The notes below the pieces were generated by a model. That model worked only from the letters and a program-made list of their open reading frames with translations. It did not search any database and had not been told where the DNA came from. Both the position numbers and the translations under genes were made by a program. From Alphaproteobacteria bacterium (GTDB lineage Bacteria; Pseudomonadota; Alphaproteobacteria; Rhodobacterales; Rhodobacteraceae), in NCBI GenBank assembly GCA_030431935.1, contig JAUIIC010000006.1, forward strand, positions 1 through 41,812: 41,812 bases of DNA. The letters are read 5' to 3'. Positions 32,935 through 41,758 of this stretch are shown piece by piece; within the stretch, counting starts at the first letter, position 1; every line of letters starts with the position of its first letter.

Positions 32935-35529
32935 ATGCAGCCGGGACCTCCAAAACCCAACGGATACCGGCTGAAGCGCGCCGCGGCAACGCGGCGCGCA
33001 TGTATCGTTCTGGGCGCCTTGTTCGGCCTGATCCTCGGGCTGATCGCCATGTCGGCGCTGGACACGGTGCGCAAGGTCGATGCGCTGGCGACCGCCAATT
33101 CCGACAACGTCCAGTGGACCCTGTCGCAGGTCGAGGTCGAGCTTGTGCGGCTCGAATTCGCGATCCTGAGCGCGCATGACGGGCTTGCGACGCTGGGCGA
33201 CGTGCGGCGGCGCTTCGATGTCTTCTACGATCGCGTGGACATCATCACCAACGGGTCGGTCTATGCCGGGGTGCTCGATGCAACCGACGCGCGGGAGGCC
33301 AAGAACGACCTGTGGCTGATCCTGGAGTCGTCGGTGGCCCTGATCGACGGGCCCGACGACGTGCTGCGCGGCGCCCTGCCGGACCTGGCGGATGCGTTCC
33401 GTGACCTGCGCCCGGCCGTGCGCGAGATCGCGCTGGAGGGCGTGCGCGCGCTGGCCGAGCGATCCGACCAGCAGCGCGAGGCGGTGGCGGGCACGCTGGT
33501 GCGTCTGGCGTTCCTGACCACGGCGCTGTTCTTCCTGCTGGGGCTGGGCCTGTTCGTTCTGGCCCAGATGAACCGGCAGGTGCAGCGCCGGCAGATGGAA
33601 TACCAGGTCACCGCCGCGCGGTTGAACGCCATCGTCGCCACCTCGCAGGACGCGGTGGTTGTCGCCGATGTCGAGGGCCGGCTGCTGGATTTCAACGGCG
33701 CGGCGGAAAAGATCTTTGGATATCAGGCGGCCGAGGTGCTGGGGCGCAGCATGTCGGATGTGATCGTGCCCCACCACATGCGCGACGCCCACGAGGCCGG
33801 GATGGACCGCTACCGCCGCACCGGACAGCGCAAGGTCATCGGGCGCGGCCGCATCCAGCTGGAGGCGCGGCGCCGCTCGGGCGAGGTCTTTCCGGTCGAG
33901 ATGTCGATCAGCAGCACCGAAAGCGAAGAGGGCGAGATCTTCGTGGCCTTCATCCGCGACATCTCGGCCCGCAAGGCCGCCGAGGCCGAGTTGCTGAAGG
34001 CGCGCGACGACGCGCTGGCGGGCGAGAAGGCCAAGGCGCATCTGCTGGCGGTGATGAGCCACGAGATGCGCACGCCGCTGAACGGGCTTCTGGGCACGAT
34101 GGACCTGATCCGCGACACGGCGCTGAACGAGAAGCAGCGCGAATACCTGCGCATCATGGAAACCTCGGGGCAGTTGCTTCTGCATCACGTGAACGACGTT
34201 CTCGATGTCTCGCGCCTCGATTCCGATCGGGCAGAGGCCTATCGGGTGGGCTTCGACCTGTCGGCGCTTGTCCGGCAGGTGGCCGAGATGCAGCGCCCCC
34301 TGGCCGCCGTGCAGCGCAATGCCCTGACGCACCGGGTTCAGGATGGGCTGGCCTCGGTCGTGGGCGATCCGGCCAAGGTGCGGCAGATCGTGGTCAACCT
34401 GCTGGCCAACGCGATCAAGTTCACCGTCGACGGGCATGTCGGCATCGAGGCGGAACGCCTTGGCGACGGCGACATGGTGGAAATCCGCGTGACCGACGAT
34501 GGAATCGGCATCGCCGAGGAGCACCTGGAGCGCGTGTTCGAGGATTTCTACACCATCGATTCCACCTATGGCCGGTCCGCCGGGGGCACCGGCCTTGGCC
34601 TTGCGATCACGGCGCGACTGGTGCGGCTTCTGGGGGGCGAGATCGGCGTCGAGAGCGAGCCGGGCGAAGGCAGCCTGTTCTGGGTGCGGCTGCCCCTGCC
34701 CGCGGCGGACACGGGCGGAGCCGGGCGGGAAACCGTGGTCGTCGACGTGCAGGGGCCGCCGACGCGGTCTCTCTCGGTGCTTGTGGTCGAGGACAACGCC
34801 ATCAACCGTCAGGTCGTGCGCGAGATGCTGGTGGCGCTGGGCCACCGGGTGACAGAGGCCGTCGACGGCGCCAAGGGCGTGGCGGCGGCGGAGGCGGAGG
34901 CCTTCGACCTGATCCTGATGGACATCAGCATGCCGCAGATGGACGGGCTTGAGGCGACGCGCCGGATCCGCGCCGGGGGAGTGTCCCAGGACGCGCCCAT
35001 CGTGGCGCTGACCGCCCATGCGATGCCGTCCGAGGTGGCGCGCTTTCGCGAGGCGGGGATGACGGACGTGGTGACCAAGCCGATGACACGCCGCCGCCTG
35101 GCCGAGGTGCTGGGCATGGTTTCGGCCGATCGGGGCGGCGCCGGGGGTGCGGCGGAGGCGCCCGGCGAGGACGCGTTCGCAGAGCTTGTGGCGACGCTTG
35201 GCGCCGAGGCCGCCGCAGCCGCCTGGGCGCGATTCGTCGAGGAGGGCGACCTCCTGGCCGGTCGGCTGCGGACGCTGGCCGGGGGCGCGGAGGCCGCGCC
35301 CGGCGACCGCGACGAGGTGCACCGCATCGCCGGGTCGGCGGCGGTGCTGGGGGCCGGTGCGATGGCCGCCGCGCTGCGGCGCTTGGAAACGGCCCTGCGA
35401 CAAGGGGGGCGGGTGGCAGAGGCCGCGGCCGCCGCGGTCGCGGCATGGGAACAGGTGCGCGGCAGGCCCGTCGAGGCCGGGACCCCGGACGACGCTTCGG
35501 CGGCCGCCGACGCGGACGAGGGGCGTTGA
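32935..35529 (+). CDS. Hybrid sensor histidine kinase (PAS-HisKA-HATPase-REC-HPt)
   Basis: 864-residue membrane kinase. Helices at about 22-42 and 192-212 flank a periplasmic, apparently all-helical sensor region (43-190). Then come a PAS domain (about 228-345), HisKA with phospho-His376 in MSHEMRTPLNGLLG, a HATPase domain (VVNLLANAIKF N-box, DDGIGIAEE, GGTGLGLAIT), a receiver with Asp663 in LILMDISMPQMDG, and a C-terminal HPt with His796 in HRIAGSAAVLGA. All phosphotransfer residues are intact, so a four-step relay ending on a separate regulator is expected; the divergent NarL-type protein is the obvious candidate. The ATG follows GGATAGGA with very short spacing. It probably senses the exported molybdopterin-fold protein encoded just upstream. 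Confidence 0.93.
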   Translation: MQPGPPKPNGYRLKRAAATRRACIVLGALFGLILGLIAMSALDTVRKVDALATANSDNVQWTLSQVEVELVRLEFAILSAHDGLATLGDVRRRFDVFYDRVDIITNGSVYAGVLDATDAREAKNDLWLILESSVALIDGPDDVLRGALPDLADAFRDLRPAVREIALEGVRALAERSDQQREAVAGTLVRLAFLTTALFFLLGLGLFVLAQMNRQVQRRQMEYQVTAARLNAIVATSQDAVVVADVEGRLLDFNGAAEKIFGYQAAEVLGRSMSDVIVPHHMRDAHEAGMDRYRRTGQRKVIGRGRIQLEARRRSGEVFPVEMSISSTESEEGEIFVAFIRDISARKAAEAELLKARDDALAGEKAKAHLLAVMSHEMRTPLNGLLGTMDLIRDTALNEKQREYLRIMETSGQLLLHHVNDVLDVSRLDSDRAEAYRVGFDLSALVRQVAEMQRPLAAVQRNALTHRVQDGLASVVGDPAKVRQIVVNLLANAIKFTVDGHVGIEAERLGDGDMVEIRVTDDGIGIAEEHLERVFEDFYTIDSTYGRSAGGTGLGLAITARLVRLLGGEIGVESEPGEGSLFWVRLPLPAADTGGAGRETVVVDVQGPPTRSLSVLVVEDNAINRQVVREMLVALGHRVTEAVDGAKGVAAAEAEAFDLILMDISMPQMDGLEATRRIRAGGVSQDAPIVALTAHAMPSEVARFREAGMTDVVTKPMTRRRLAEVLGMVSADRGGAGGAAEAPGEDAFAELVATLGAEAAAAAWARFVEEGDLLAGRLRTLAGGAEAAPGDRDEVHRIAGSAAVLGAGAMAAALRRLETALRQGGRVAEAAAAAVAAWEQVRGRPVEAGTPDDASAAADADEGR

Positions 35530-35617
35530 GCCGTCAATTCCTTAGCATGTGAAGGAAAGGGCTTCGCAGAGCGGGCGCCGGGCACTAGGCTGGCCGCAGG
35601 GTCTGGGAGGACAGGGC

Positions 35618-37306
35618 ATGGCACAGGCGGAGGGGTACGCGCCCATGGCGGGCGAGGCGATCCTGCGGGCGATCAAGGCGGCGGGGATCGACCATGTCCT
35701 TGCCAATCCCGGCACCGATTTTCCCTCGCTGATCGAGGCGCTGGCCGATCCCGCGCTGGCGCGCGCCTTGCCGGTGCCGCTGGCGGTGCATCACGAATCG
35801 GTCGCGATGGGGATGGCGCACGGGCATTACCTTGTGTCCGGGCGGATGCTGGCGGTGATGGTGCATGTCAACGTCGGGCTGGCCAATTGCGCGATGGGAG
35901 CGTTGAACGCCGCGGCCTCGCAGGTGCCGGTGCTGATGGTCTCGGGGCGGACGCCGGTGACGGAAACCGGCCGTCCCGGAAGCCGGGTGTCGCCGATCCA
36001 CTGGGGGCAGGAGATGTTCGACCAGGCGGGGCTGGTGCGCGAGGCGGTCAAGTGGGACTACGAGCTGCGCTTTCCCGAACAGGCGGCCTCGGTCGTGGCG
36101 CGCGCGGTGTCGGTGGCGCGCTCTGCCCCCTGCGGGCCGGTCTACCTGAGCCTGCCGCGCGAGGTCCTGGCCGAGCGGGTGACGCTGGAGCCGCCGGTCC
36201 CGGGGGCGGGCCCCGCCGATCCGCCGCCGCCCGATCCGGGGCTGATCGACCGGGCGGCGGCGCTGCTGGCGGGGGCGCGGGCGCCGCTGATCGTGGTGCA
36301 GCGCAGCGCGCCTGCGGGGCATCTGGACGCGCTGGCGCGGCTGGCCGAGGCCGCGGCGATCCCGGTGGTGGAGTTCTGGGCGACGGCGGGCGCCTTGCCC
36401 AACACCCACCCGATGCACGCGGGCTTCGATCCGGCGCCGCTGATCGGCGAGGCGGACGTGGTGCTGGGCATCGGCGCCTCGGTGCCCTGGGTGCCGTCGC
36501 TGGCCGGGCCGGTGGCGCCCAAGGTGATCGCGCTGGGGCCTGATCCGCTGGACCTGGGCACGCCTTACCGGGGGTTCGCGGCCGATATCGCGCTGACCGG
36601 CGATGCCGGGCGCGGGGTGGCGGCGCTGGCCGATGCGCTGGAGGGCCGGGTGCCCGGAGAGGTGCTGGCCGCGCGCCAGGCGGCACAGGCGGCACGGCGG
36701 GCGGCGCAGGCCGAGGCCGTGGAGGCGCAGATCGCCGCCGGGGCGAAGGGGCCGATGACGGCGGCCTATGTCAGCCGCGTCCTGTCCGAGGAGGCCGGGC
36801 CCGAGGCCGCGATCTTTGCCGAACTGGCCTCGCTTGGCGCGGCCCTGCGGCTGGAGCGGGCGGGACAGCTGTTCTGGACGCCGCATTCGGGCGGGCTCGG
36901 CTGGGGGCTGCCGGCGGCGCTGGGGGCCAAGCTTGCGCAGCCCGAGCGCACGGTGATCGCGACCGTGGGCGACGGGTCCTACCTGTTCGCCAACCCCGCG
37001 GCCTGTCACCAGGTATCGGCGGCGCACGGATTGCCGGTGCTGACGGTGGTGTTCAACAACGGGCTCTGGAACGCGGTGCGGCGGGCCACGCTGGGCATGT
37101 ACCCCAAGGGTCACGCGGCGGCGGCCAACGAGATGCCGCTGACCGGGCTGGGGCCCTCGCCCGACTATGCGGCGATGGCGGCGGCGCATGGGGCGCACGC
37201 GGTGCGGGTGGCCGATCCGGGGGCGCTGCGGGCCGAGGTGGCGCGCGCGTTGCAGGTGGTGCGCTCCGAGGGGCGGCAGGCGCTGATCGAGGTCGCGGTC
37301 GCCTGA
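35618..37306 (+). CDS. Thiamine pyrophosphate-dependent enzyme (acetolactate synthase/benzoylformate decarboxylase-like)
   Basis: 562 residues from ATG 35618, with GGGAGG at 35605-35610; the frame opening at 35549 has no ribosome site. It has the three-domain layout of the family: an N-terminal pyrimidine-binding domain with the activating Glu60 in VHHESVAMGMAHG, a central domain, and a C-terminal PP-binding domain with GDGSYLFANPAACHQVS and then NN as the GDG-NN metal/TPP motif. It cleaves or ligates a 2-oxoacid, but the active-site residues that would separate acetolactate synthase, benzoylformate decarboxylase and oxalyl-CoA or sulfopyruvate decarboxylases were not resolved by eye. No small regulatory subunit follows. 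It is co-oriented with an AhpD-like gene 25 bp downstream. Confidence 0.85.
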   Translation: MAQAEGYAPMAGEAILRAIKAAGIDHVLANPGTDFPSLIEALADPALARALPVPLAVHHESVAMGMAHGHYLVSGRMLAVMVHVNVGLANCAMGALNAAASQVPVLMVSGRTPVTETGRPGSRVSPIHWGQEMFDQAGLVREAVKWDYELRFPEQAASVVARAVSVARSAPCGPVYLSLPREVLAERVTLEPPVPGAGPADPPPPDPGLIDRAAALLAGARAPLIVVQRSAPAGHLDALARLAEAAAIPVVEFWATAGALPNTHPMHAGFDPAPLIGEADVVLGIGASVPWVPSLAGPVAPKVIALGPDPLDLGTPYRGFAADIALTGDAGRGVAALADALEGRVPGEVLAARQAAQAARRAAQAEAVEAQIAAGAKGPMTAAYVSRVLSEEAGPEAAIFAELASLGAALRLERAGQLFWTPHSGGLGWGLPAALGAKLAQPERTVIATVGDGSYLFANPAACHQVSAAHGLPVLTVVFNNGLWNAVRRATLGMYPKGHAAAANEMPLTGLGPSPDYAAMAAAHGAHAVRVADPGALRAEVARALQVVRSEGRQALIEVAVA

Positions 37307-37331
37307 GGCCAGAGCAAAAGGGGAAACCACG

Positions 37332-37895
37332 ATGAGCCGACTGGAAGACCACCCCGATATCGCGACACTGGGCGATCTCTATTCCCGCTTTCCCGAGCCG
37401 TTCCTGAAGGTCAGCCCGCTGGGCCACGAGATCATGCGCGGGGACGCGCCGTTGACGCCTGCGGAACGCGAACTGGTGGCGGCGTATGTCTCGGCCCTGA
37501 ACGGGTGCCGCTATTGCCACGGCATCCATGCCGAGGTGGCGCGGGTCTTCGGTGTCGACGCTGACCTTCTGGCGGCGCTGGCGGACGACCCCGACAGCGC
37601 GCCGGTCGAGGCGCGGATGCGCCCGATCCTTGCGCTGGCACGGCAGCTGACGGAGGCGCCCGCGCGCATGACCGACGCCCATGCGCAGGCGGTGCGGGAT
37701 GCGGGCTGGGACGACCGCGCGGTGGTCTTCACCGTGGCCGTGACCGGCTATTTCAACATGATGAACCGGCTGGTCGAGGGCTTTGGCCTTGTCCATTCGG
37801 ACGCCAACGCGGCGCGGGCGGGCGCGTTCCTGGCCGGGGCGGGGTACCTGGGGATGCGCGACGCGGCGGCCGCGCGCGCGGGGCGCGAGGGCTGA
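37332..37895 (+). CDS. AhpD-like carboxymuconolactone decarboxylase family protein
   Basis: 187-residue all-helical protein. The redox motif NGCRYCHGIHAEVA carries Cys59, Cys62 and His66, the arrangement of AhpD-type (peroxidase-related) alkylhydroperoxidases rather than of true carboxymuconolactone decarboxylases, which lack the CxxC. It may detoxify peroxides or reduce a disulfide. AAAAGGGGA precedes the ATG. It is likely co-transcribed with the TPP enzyme; whether it serves that reaction is unknown. It ends 7 bp from the convergent amidohydrolase, with no obvious hairpin between. Confidence 0.88.
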   Translation: MSRLEDHPDIATLGDLYSRFPEPFLKVSPLGHEIMRGDAPLTPAERELVAAYVSALNGCRYCHGIHAEVARVFGVDADLLAALADDPDSAPVEARMRPILALARQLTEAPARMTDAHAQAVRDAGWDDRAVVFTVAVTGYFNMMNRLVEGFGLVHSDANAARAGAFLAGAGYLGMRDAAAARAGREG

Positions 37896-37902
37896 GCCTG
37901 TT

Positions 37903-38865
37903 CTAACCCAGGAGGCGCGCGCCGCCCGACAGGATCGTTTGCTGTGCCTCGGCGCCGATGGTGGTGGCGGCGATCGCCTCCAGCCGCTCGGACAGGCCGA
38001 AGATCGGCTGGTCGGTGCCCAGCACGATGGCGTCGGCGCCGAAGACGCCCACCGCGATCTCGATCGCGCGCGGGCCCATCGAAGCGACGTCGAAGACCAT
38101 GCGGCGGCCGCGCAGGTCCATGTCGGGCGCGTCGAGGCCGCGGCCCGCGATCACCTCGGATATCCGTTCGCTGACCATGGGCAGCACGCCGCCCAGGTTG
38201 GCCACCTGCACGGTGAGGGTCGGGTAATCGTCCAGCAGGTCGGAATAAAGCAGCGTGACGGCGGCCTCGGCGATCTCGGCCTGGATGTCGATCTGGCGGC
38301 GCGCGTGGGCAAGGTCAGGGTAGGGGTCGGGCGCCGGTTCGGGCTGATCCGGCGCGCGGCCGGGGTGGACGAAGACATGCCCGCCGCCGCGCCGGTCCAT
38401 CAGGTCGAGGATCGGGCCGGCGGCGGCGCGGGCGCGTGCGACCGAGGTCATGGCGCCACAGGGCAGGATCACGCCCCGGGCTCCATCGTCCATCGCGCGG
38501 GCAAGTTCGATCATCGCCGCGCCGGGATCGGCCAGCGGCAGGCTGGCGAGCCAGGCGAAGCGGTCGGGATGGGCGGCGGCGATCTCGGCCATGCCCTCGT
38601 TGAAGGTCCGTGTCAGCGGCGCGGACTGGTCGGCCGACAGGCTGTCGATGCCGAAGAGGCCCGGCAGCGACAGAAGCTGGCGGTCGACGCCCGCCGCGTC
38701 CATCGCGGCAAGCCGTTCGGCGGGGTCCTCGTAGGCGCTGGCATAGGCCAGCGCGCCCACGGGCATCACCAGCCGCGCCCCGTCGATGCGGGGCGCGGTG
38801 GTGCGCCCGCGCAGCGCCTCGGCCAGCGCCGGGGGCAGCAGGTGGGCGTGCAGGTCGACGATCAC
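37903..38865 (-). CDS. Amidohydrolase family protein (ACMSD-type metal-dependent hydrolase/decarboxylase)
   Basis: 320 residues from GTG 38865; the HxH motif DLHAHLLP (His6, His8) is so close to the N-terminus that no later start is possible. An amidohydrolase-2 TIM barrel; later ligands are probably in HVFVHPGR and the Asp in VLGTDQPIFG. Members include 2-amino-3-carboxymuconate-6-semialdehyde decarboxylase and gamma-resorcylate-type decarboxylases. It is the last gene of a minus-strand operon with a TauD-type dioxygenase (1-nt gap) and a TRAP permease, so it probably acts on the dioxygenase product. Substrate not assigned. Confidence 0.87.
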   Translation of the reverse strand: MIVDLHAHLLPPALAEALRGRTTAPRIDGARLVMPVGALAYASAYEDPAERLAAMDAAGVDRQLLSLPGLFGIDSLSADQSAPLTRTFNEGMAEIAAAHPDRFAWLASLPLADPGAAMIELARAMDDGARGVILPCGAMTSVARARAAAGPILDLMDRRGGGHVFVHPGRAPDQPEPAPDPYPDLAHARRQIDIQAEIAEAAVTLLYSDLLDDYPTLTVQVANLGGVLPMVSERISEVIAGRGLDAPDMDLRGRRMVFDVASMGPRAIEIAVGVFGADAIVLGTDQPIFGLSERLEAIAATTIGAEAQQTILSGGARLLG

Positions 38866-38866
38866 G

Positions 38867-39826
38867 TCAGCGTTCGAACTGGCGCCTGGCGGTCTCGCCG
38901 GTGCCCTCGGTCAGGCCCTTGGTGCGCAGCGCGGCGATCTTGTCGCCGCCGACCGTCTCGGCCGTCTCGACGCCGAAGGGGCGGTCGCCCATCAGCGTCA
39001 CACGCTCCATCCGGCGGCGCTGGGGCCAGTAGTCGTGGACGGCGTAGTGCTGGGTGGCGCGGTTGTCCCAGAAGGCCATCTGCCCCGGCTCCCACCGGAC
39101 GCGCAGCTGGTAGTCGGGGATCAGCGTCTGCTGGTAGAGGAAATCGAGCAGCGCCTGGCTTTCGCTCTCTTTCATGCCGACGATGCGGGCGGTGAACTGG
39201 GGGTTCACGTTCAGGATGCGGCGCCCCGAGACGGGGTGGATGCGCACCACCGGATGGGTGGGATTGGGGAACTTGTCCTCCATCTCGCGCAGCTTGGCGC
39301 GGTCCTTGTCGGTGCCGGAAAAGAGCGTGCGGAAGGGCTTGAAGTCATGCACCGCCTCCAGCCCGTCGATGTGGCGCTGCATGCGGTCCGACAGGCCTTC
39401 GTAGGCGCAGGTCATCGAGGCGAAGAGCGTGTCGCCGCCGATCTCGGGCGTGATCCGGCACAGCAGCATGGTGCCCAGCGGCGGGTCGTCGCGGAAGGTC
39501 TCGTCCGAGTGCCAGACATCGGTCAGCCGCGGCGGGTTGTCCTTGTGGTTGTCCAGCACGATGACCTCGGGCTTGTCGCCCATGTTGGGCGAGAAGGGGT
39601 GCACCGTGAGTTCGCCGAAGTTGCGGGCGAACGCGATCTGATGGTCGACGGTGATGTCGAGGTTGCGGAAGACCAGGACCTCATGCTCCACCAGCGCGTC
39701 GGTGATGGTGGCCACCTCTGCCGCGGTCTGGGCGCGGGTCAGGTCGGCGCCGACGATTTCCGCCCCGATGTTGGGGTTGATGCGGCGCACGGCCAGGTCG
39801 GTGCGCGAAAGCGTGTCGGTGGTCAT
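38867..39826 (-). CDS. TauD/TfdA-family Fe(II)/2-oxoglutarate dioxygenase
   Basis: 319 residues; the ATG overlaps the TRAP permease stop (ATGA). A 2-oxoglutarate-dependent oxygenase that hydroxylates, and thereby often cleaves, a sulfonate, aryloxy acid or similar compound. The iron triad is His106 and Asp108 in VWHSDETFRDDPP with the distal histidine His260 in NRATQHYAV. The 2-oxoglutarate-binding arginine is likely in the RRRMERV segment. Its place between a TRAP permease and an amidohydrolase suggests attack on an imported organic acid. Taurine itself is not specifically indicated. Confidence 0.9.
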   Translation of the reverse strand: MTTDTLSRTDLAVRRINPNIGAEIVGADLTRAQTAAEVATITDALVEHEVLVFRNLDITVDHQIAFARNFGELTVHPFSPNMGDKPEVIVLDNHKDNPPRLTDVWHSDETFRDDPPLGTMLLCRITPEIGGDTLFASMTCAYEGLSDRMQRHIDGLEAVHDFKPFRTLFSGTDKDRAKLREMEDKFPNPTHPVVRIHPVSGRRILNVNPQFTARIVGMKESESQALLDFLYQQTLIPDYQLRVRWEPGQMAFWDNRATQHYAVHDYWPQRRRMERVTLMGDRPFGVETAETVGGDKIAALRTKGLTEGTGETARRQFER

Positions 39827-41754
39827 CCGGTGTCTCCCTGTGTCGGACGGTGAAGGGCCGGGGTGGGCCGGAACAGCGACGGCCCCCCGAACCAGGCGAA
39901 GACCGCAACGGCGGCGGCAAGGGCGAGTGCCACGGGCGAGGTGGTGCCGAGCCAGAGCGTGGCGGTGCCCACGATGCCCGCGGCGGCGACAAGCGCGGCC
40001 TGAACGCCGATGGCGCGCGCCCCCGAGCCGATGCCGACGAGCGCCGAGGCCAGCAGATAGCTGCCCGCGACGACGGTGGTGATGGCCACGGCATCCTCGA
40101 ACAGCGTCCCGTAACCCAGAAGCGCGGGGTTCAGTGCGAAGAGGAACGGCAGGATGAAGGCGCCCGCGCCAAGCCGCATGCCCGCGAGCCCGGTCTGCCA
40201 GAGCCCGGCGTTGGCAAGTGCTCCGGCGGTATAGGAGGCGACGGCCACGGGCGGGGTCAGCATCGACAGGAGCCCGAAGTAGAAGATGAAGAGATGGGCT
40301 GCCATCGGCACCATGCCCATGCGCGTCAGCGCCGGGGCGAGGATGATCGACAGCACGATGTAGACCGCCGCCGTGGGCATCCCCATGCCGAGGAAGATGG
40401 CGATCACGGCGGTCACGGCCAGCATCGGGAATATGCCGAAGGTCTCGCCCACGCCCGAAAGCGCGTTCGTCATCAGGAACCCAAGGCCCGTCAGGTTGAG
40501 CGAGCCGATCACGAGCCCCGCCGCGCCGCAGATCAGCAGCAGCGTGACAAGCGTCGTGCCGGCCTCGTGGAACACCCGCAAGAGCGCGCGCCAGTCACGG
40601 CCCGGCCCGCCGGCGACGACACCCGCCACGATCATGCCGAGCGCGGCGTAGAGAGCGGACTTGCCCGGCTGGTAGCCCTGCCAGAACAGAAGCCAGATCA
40701 GCAGGCCGATGGGCACAAGGTAGACCCAGCCGCGCGCCAGCACGCGCCAGATCGACGGAAGCTCGGATTTCGGCAGGCCGTGCAGGCCCTCGCGCGCGGC
40801 GATCAGGTCGACCTGCAGGAACAGCACGAGGTAGTAGATGGCTGCCGGAATGGCCGCGGCCATCACCACCTCGGAATAGGGCACCTGCAGGAACTCGGCG
40901 ATCAGGAAGGCGGTGGCGCCCATGACGGGCGGCGCAAGCTGCCCGCCGTTCGAGGCGACGGCCTCGATCGCGGCGGCGACATGGGGCTTGAAGCCCGTGC
41001 GCTTCATCAGCGGGATGGTGACGACGCCGGTGGTCATCACGTTGCCCACGGTCGAGCCCGAGATCGAGCCGAAGAGGGTGGAGGCCACCACGGCCACCTT
41101 GGCCGGGCCGCCGCGCCGCCCGCCCATCAGGCCAAGGGCGGCATCGGTGAAGAAGGCCGAGGCGCCGACCGCGCCCATGACCGCGCCCATGACGACGAAG
41201 CCCAGAACCACGGTCGATGCCACGCCCATGACGAGGCCGGGCACGCCGTTGGTGTCGGAATACATGTAGAGCACCACGCGCGCGGGCGCGGTGTAGGGCG
41301 CTTCGAGGTTGCCGGGCAGGTTGTGGCCGACGAAGGCGTAGACAAGGCACACCACCGCCACCAGCGCCACCGGCAGGCCGCAGACCCGCCGCACGCCTTC
41401 CAGCAGCAGCACGATGCCCACGACACCCGGGCCCCATTTGCCGATGCCGCGGTTGGCGAAATCCACCAGCCAGTCGGCATGGTTCCAGGCGCCCCAGAAC
41501 CAGGCCGCCATGCCGGCGAGCGCCAGCAGGATCTCGATCCAGCCCGGGCGTTCGCCGAAGGGTTTTATCAGGAAGGCGAGGGCGGTGGAGACCCCCGCCA
41601 TCACCGAGAGAAAGGCCGCCGTCACCACCGCGAGACCCAGGTGGAACGGGGCATCCATCAGCCACAGGATGCCGAGGATCGGCAACGCGGGAAGCAGGAG
41701 GGCCCGAAGGCCCTCTGCCAGGCGCGTGCCGGGAGAGACGGCGGCGGTGGTCAC
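39823..41754 (-). CDS. TRAP transporter fused permease (TAXI-type system)
   Basis: 643 residues from GTG 41754 (no ATG gives a fuller protein; no clear ribosome site). Full-length fused 4TM-12TM TRAP permease. Motifs are SISGSTVGNVMTTGVVTIPL, ASNGGQLAPPVMGATAFLI, FLGMGMPTAAVYIVL and LTPPVAVASYTAGALA. It follows the end of a probable TAXI-type receptor gene by 4 bp, the standard arrangement for receptor plus fused permease. Downstream coupling to the dioxygenase suggests that it imports that enzyme's substrate. It differs clearly from the partial permease at the window start, so two distinct fused TRAP systems are present. Confidence 0.93.
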   Translation of the reverse strand: MTTAAVSPGTRLAEGLRALLLPALPILGILWLMDAPFHLGLAVVTAAFLSVMAGVSTALAFLIKPFGERPGWIEILLALAGMAAWFWGAWNHADWLVDFANRGIGKWGPGVVGIVLLLEGVRRVCGLPVALVAVVCLVYAFVGHNLPGNLEAPYTAPARVVLYMYSDTNGVPGLVMGVASTVVLGFVVMGAVMGAVGASAFFTDAALGLMGGRRGGPAKVAVVASTLFGSISGSTVGNVMTTGVVTIPLMKRTGFKPHVAAAIEAVASNGGQLAPPVMGATAFLIAEFLQVPYSEVVMAAAIPAAIYYLVLFLQVDLIAAREGLHGLPKSELPSIWRVLARGWVYLVPIGLLIWLLFWQGYQPGKSALYAALGMIVAGVVAGGPGRDWRALLRVFHEAGTTLVTLLLICGAAGLVIGSLNLTGLGFLMTNALSGVGETFGIFPMLAVTAVIAIFLGMGMPTAAVYIVLSIILAPALTRMGMVPMAAHLFIFYFGLLSMLTPPVAVASYTAGALANAGLWQTGLAGMRLGAGAFILPFLFALNPALLGYGTLFEDAVAITTVVAGSYLLASALVGIGSGARAIGVQAALVAAAGIVGTATLWLGTTSPVALALAAAVAVFAWFGGPSLFRPTPALHRPTQGDTG

Positions 41755-41758
41755 GTCG

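Noticed and set aside
32713-35403. 896-codon open frame on the minus strand opposite the hybrid kinase
   Set aside because: The kinase on the + strand has all catalytic residues. The antisense product is His/Gln/Arg-rich low-complexity sequence.
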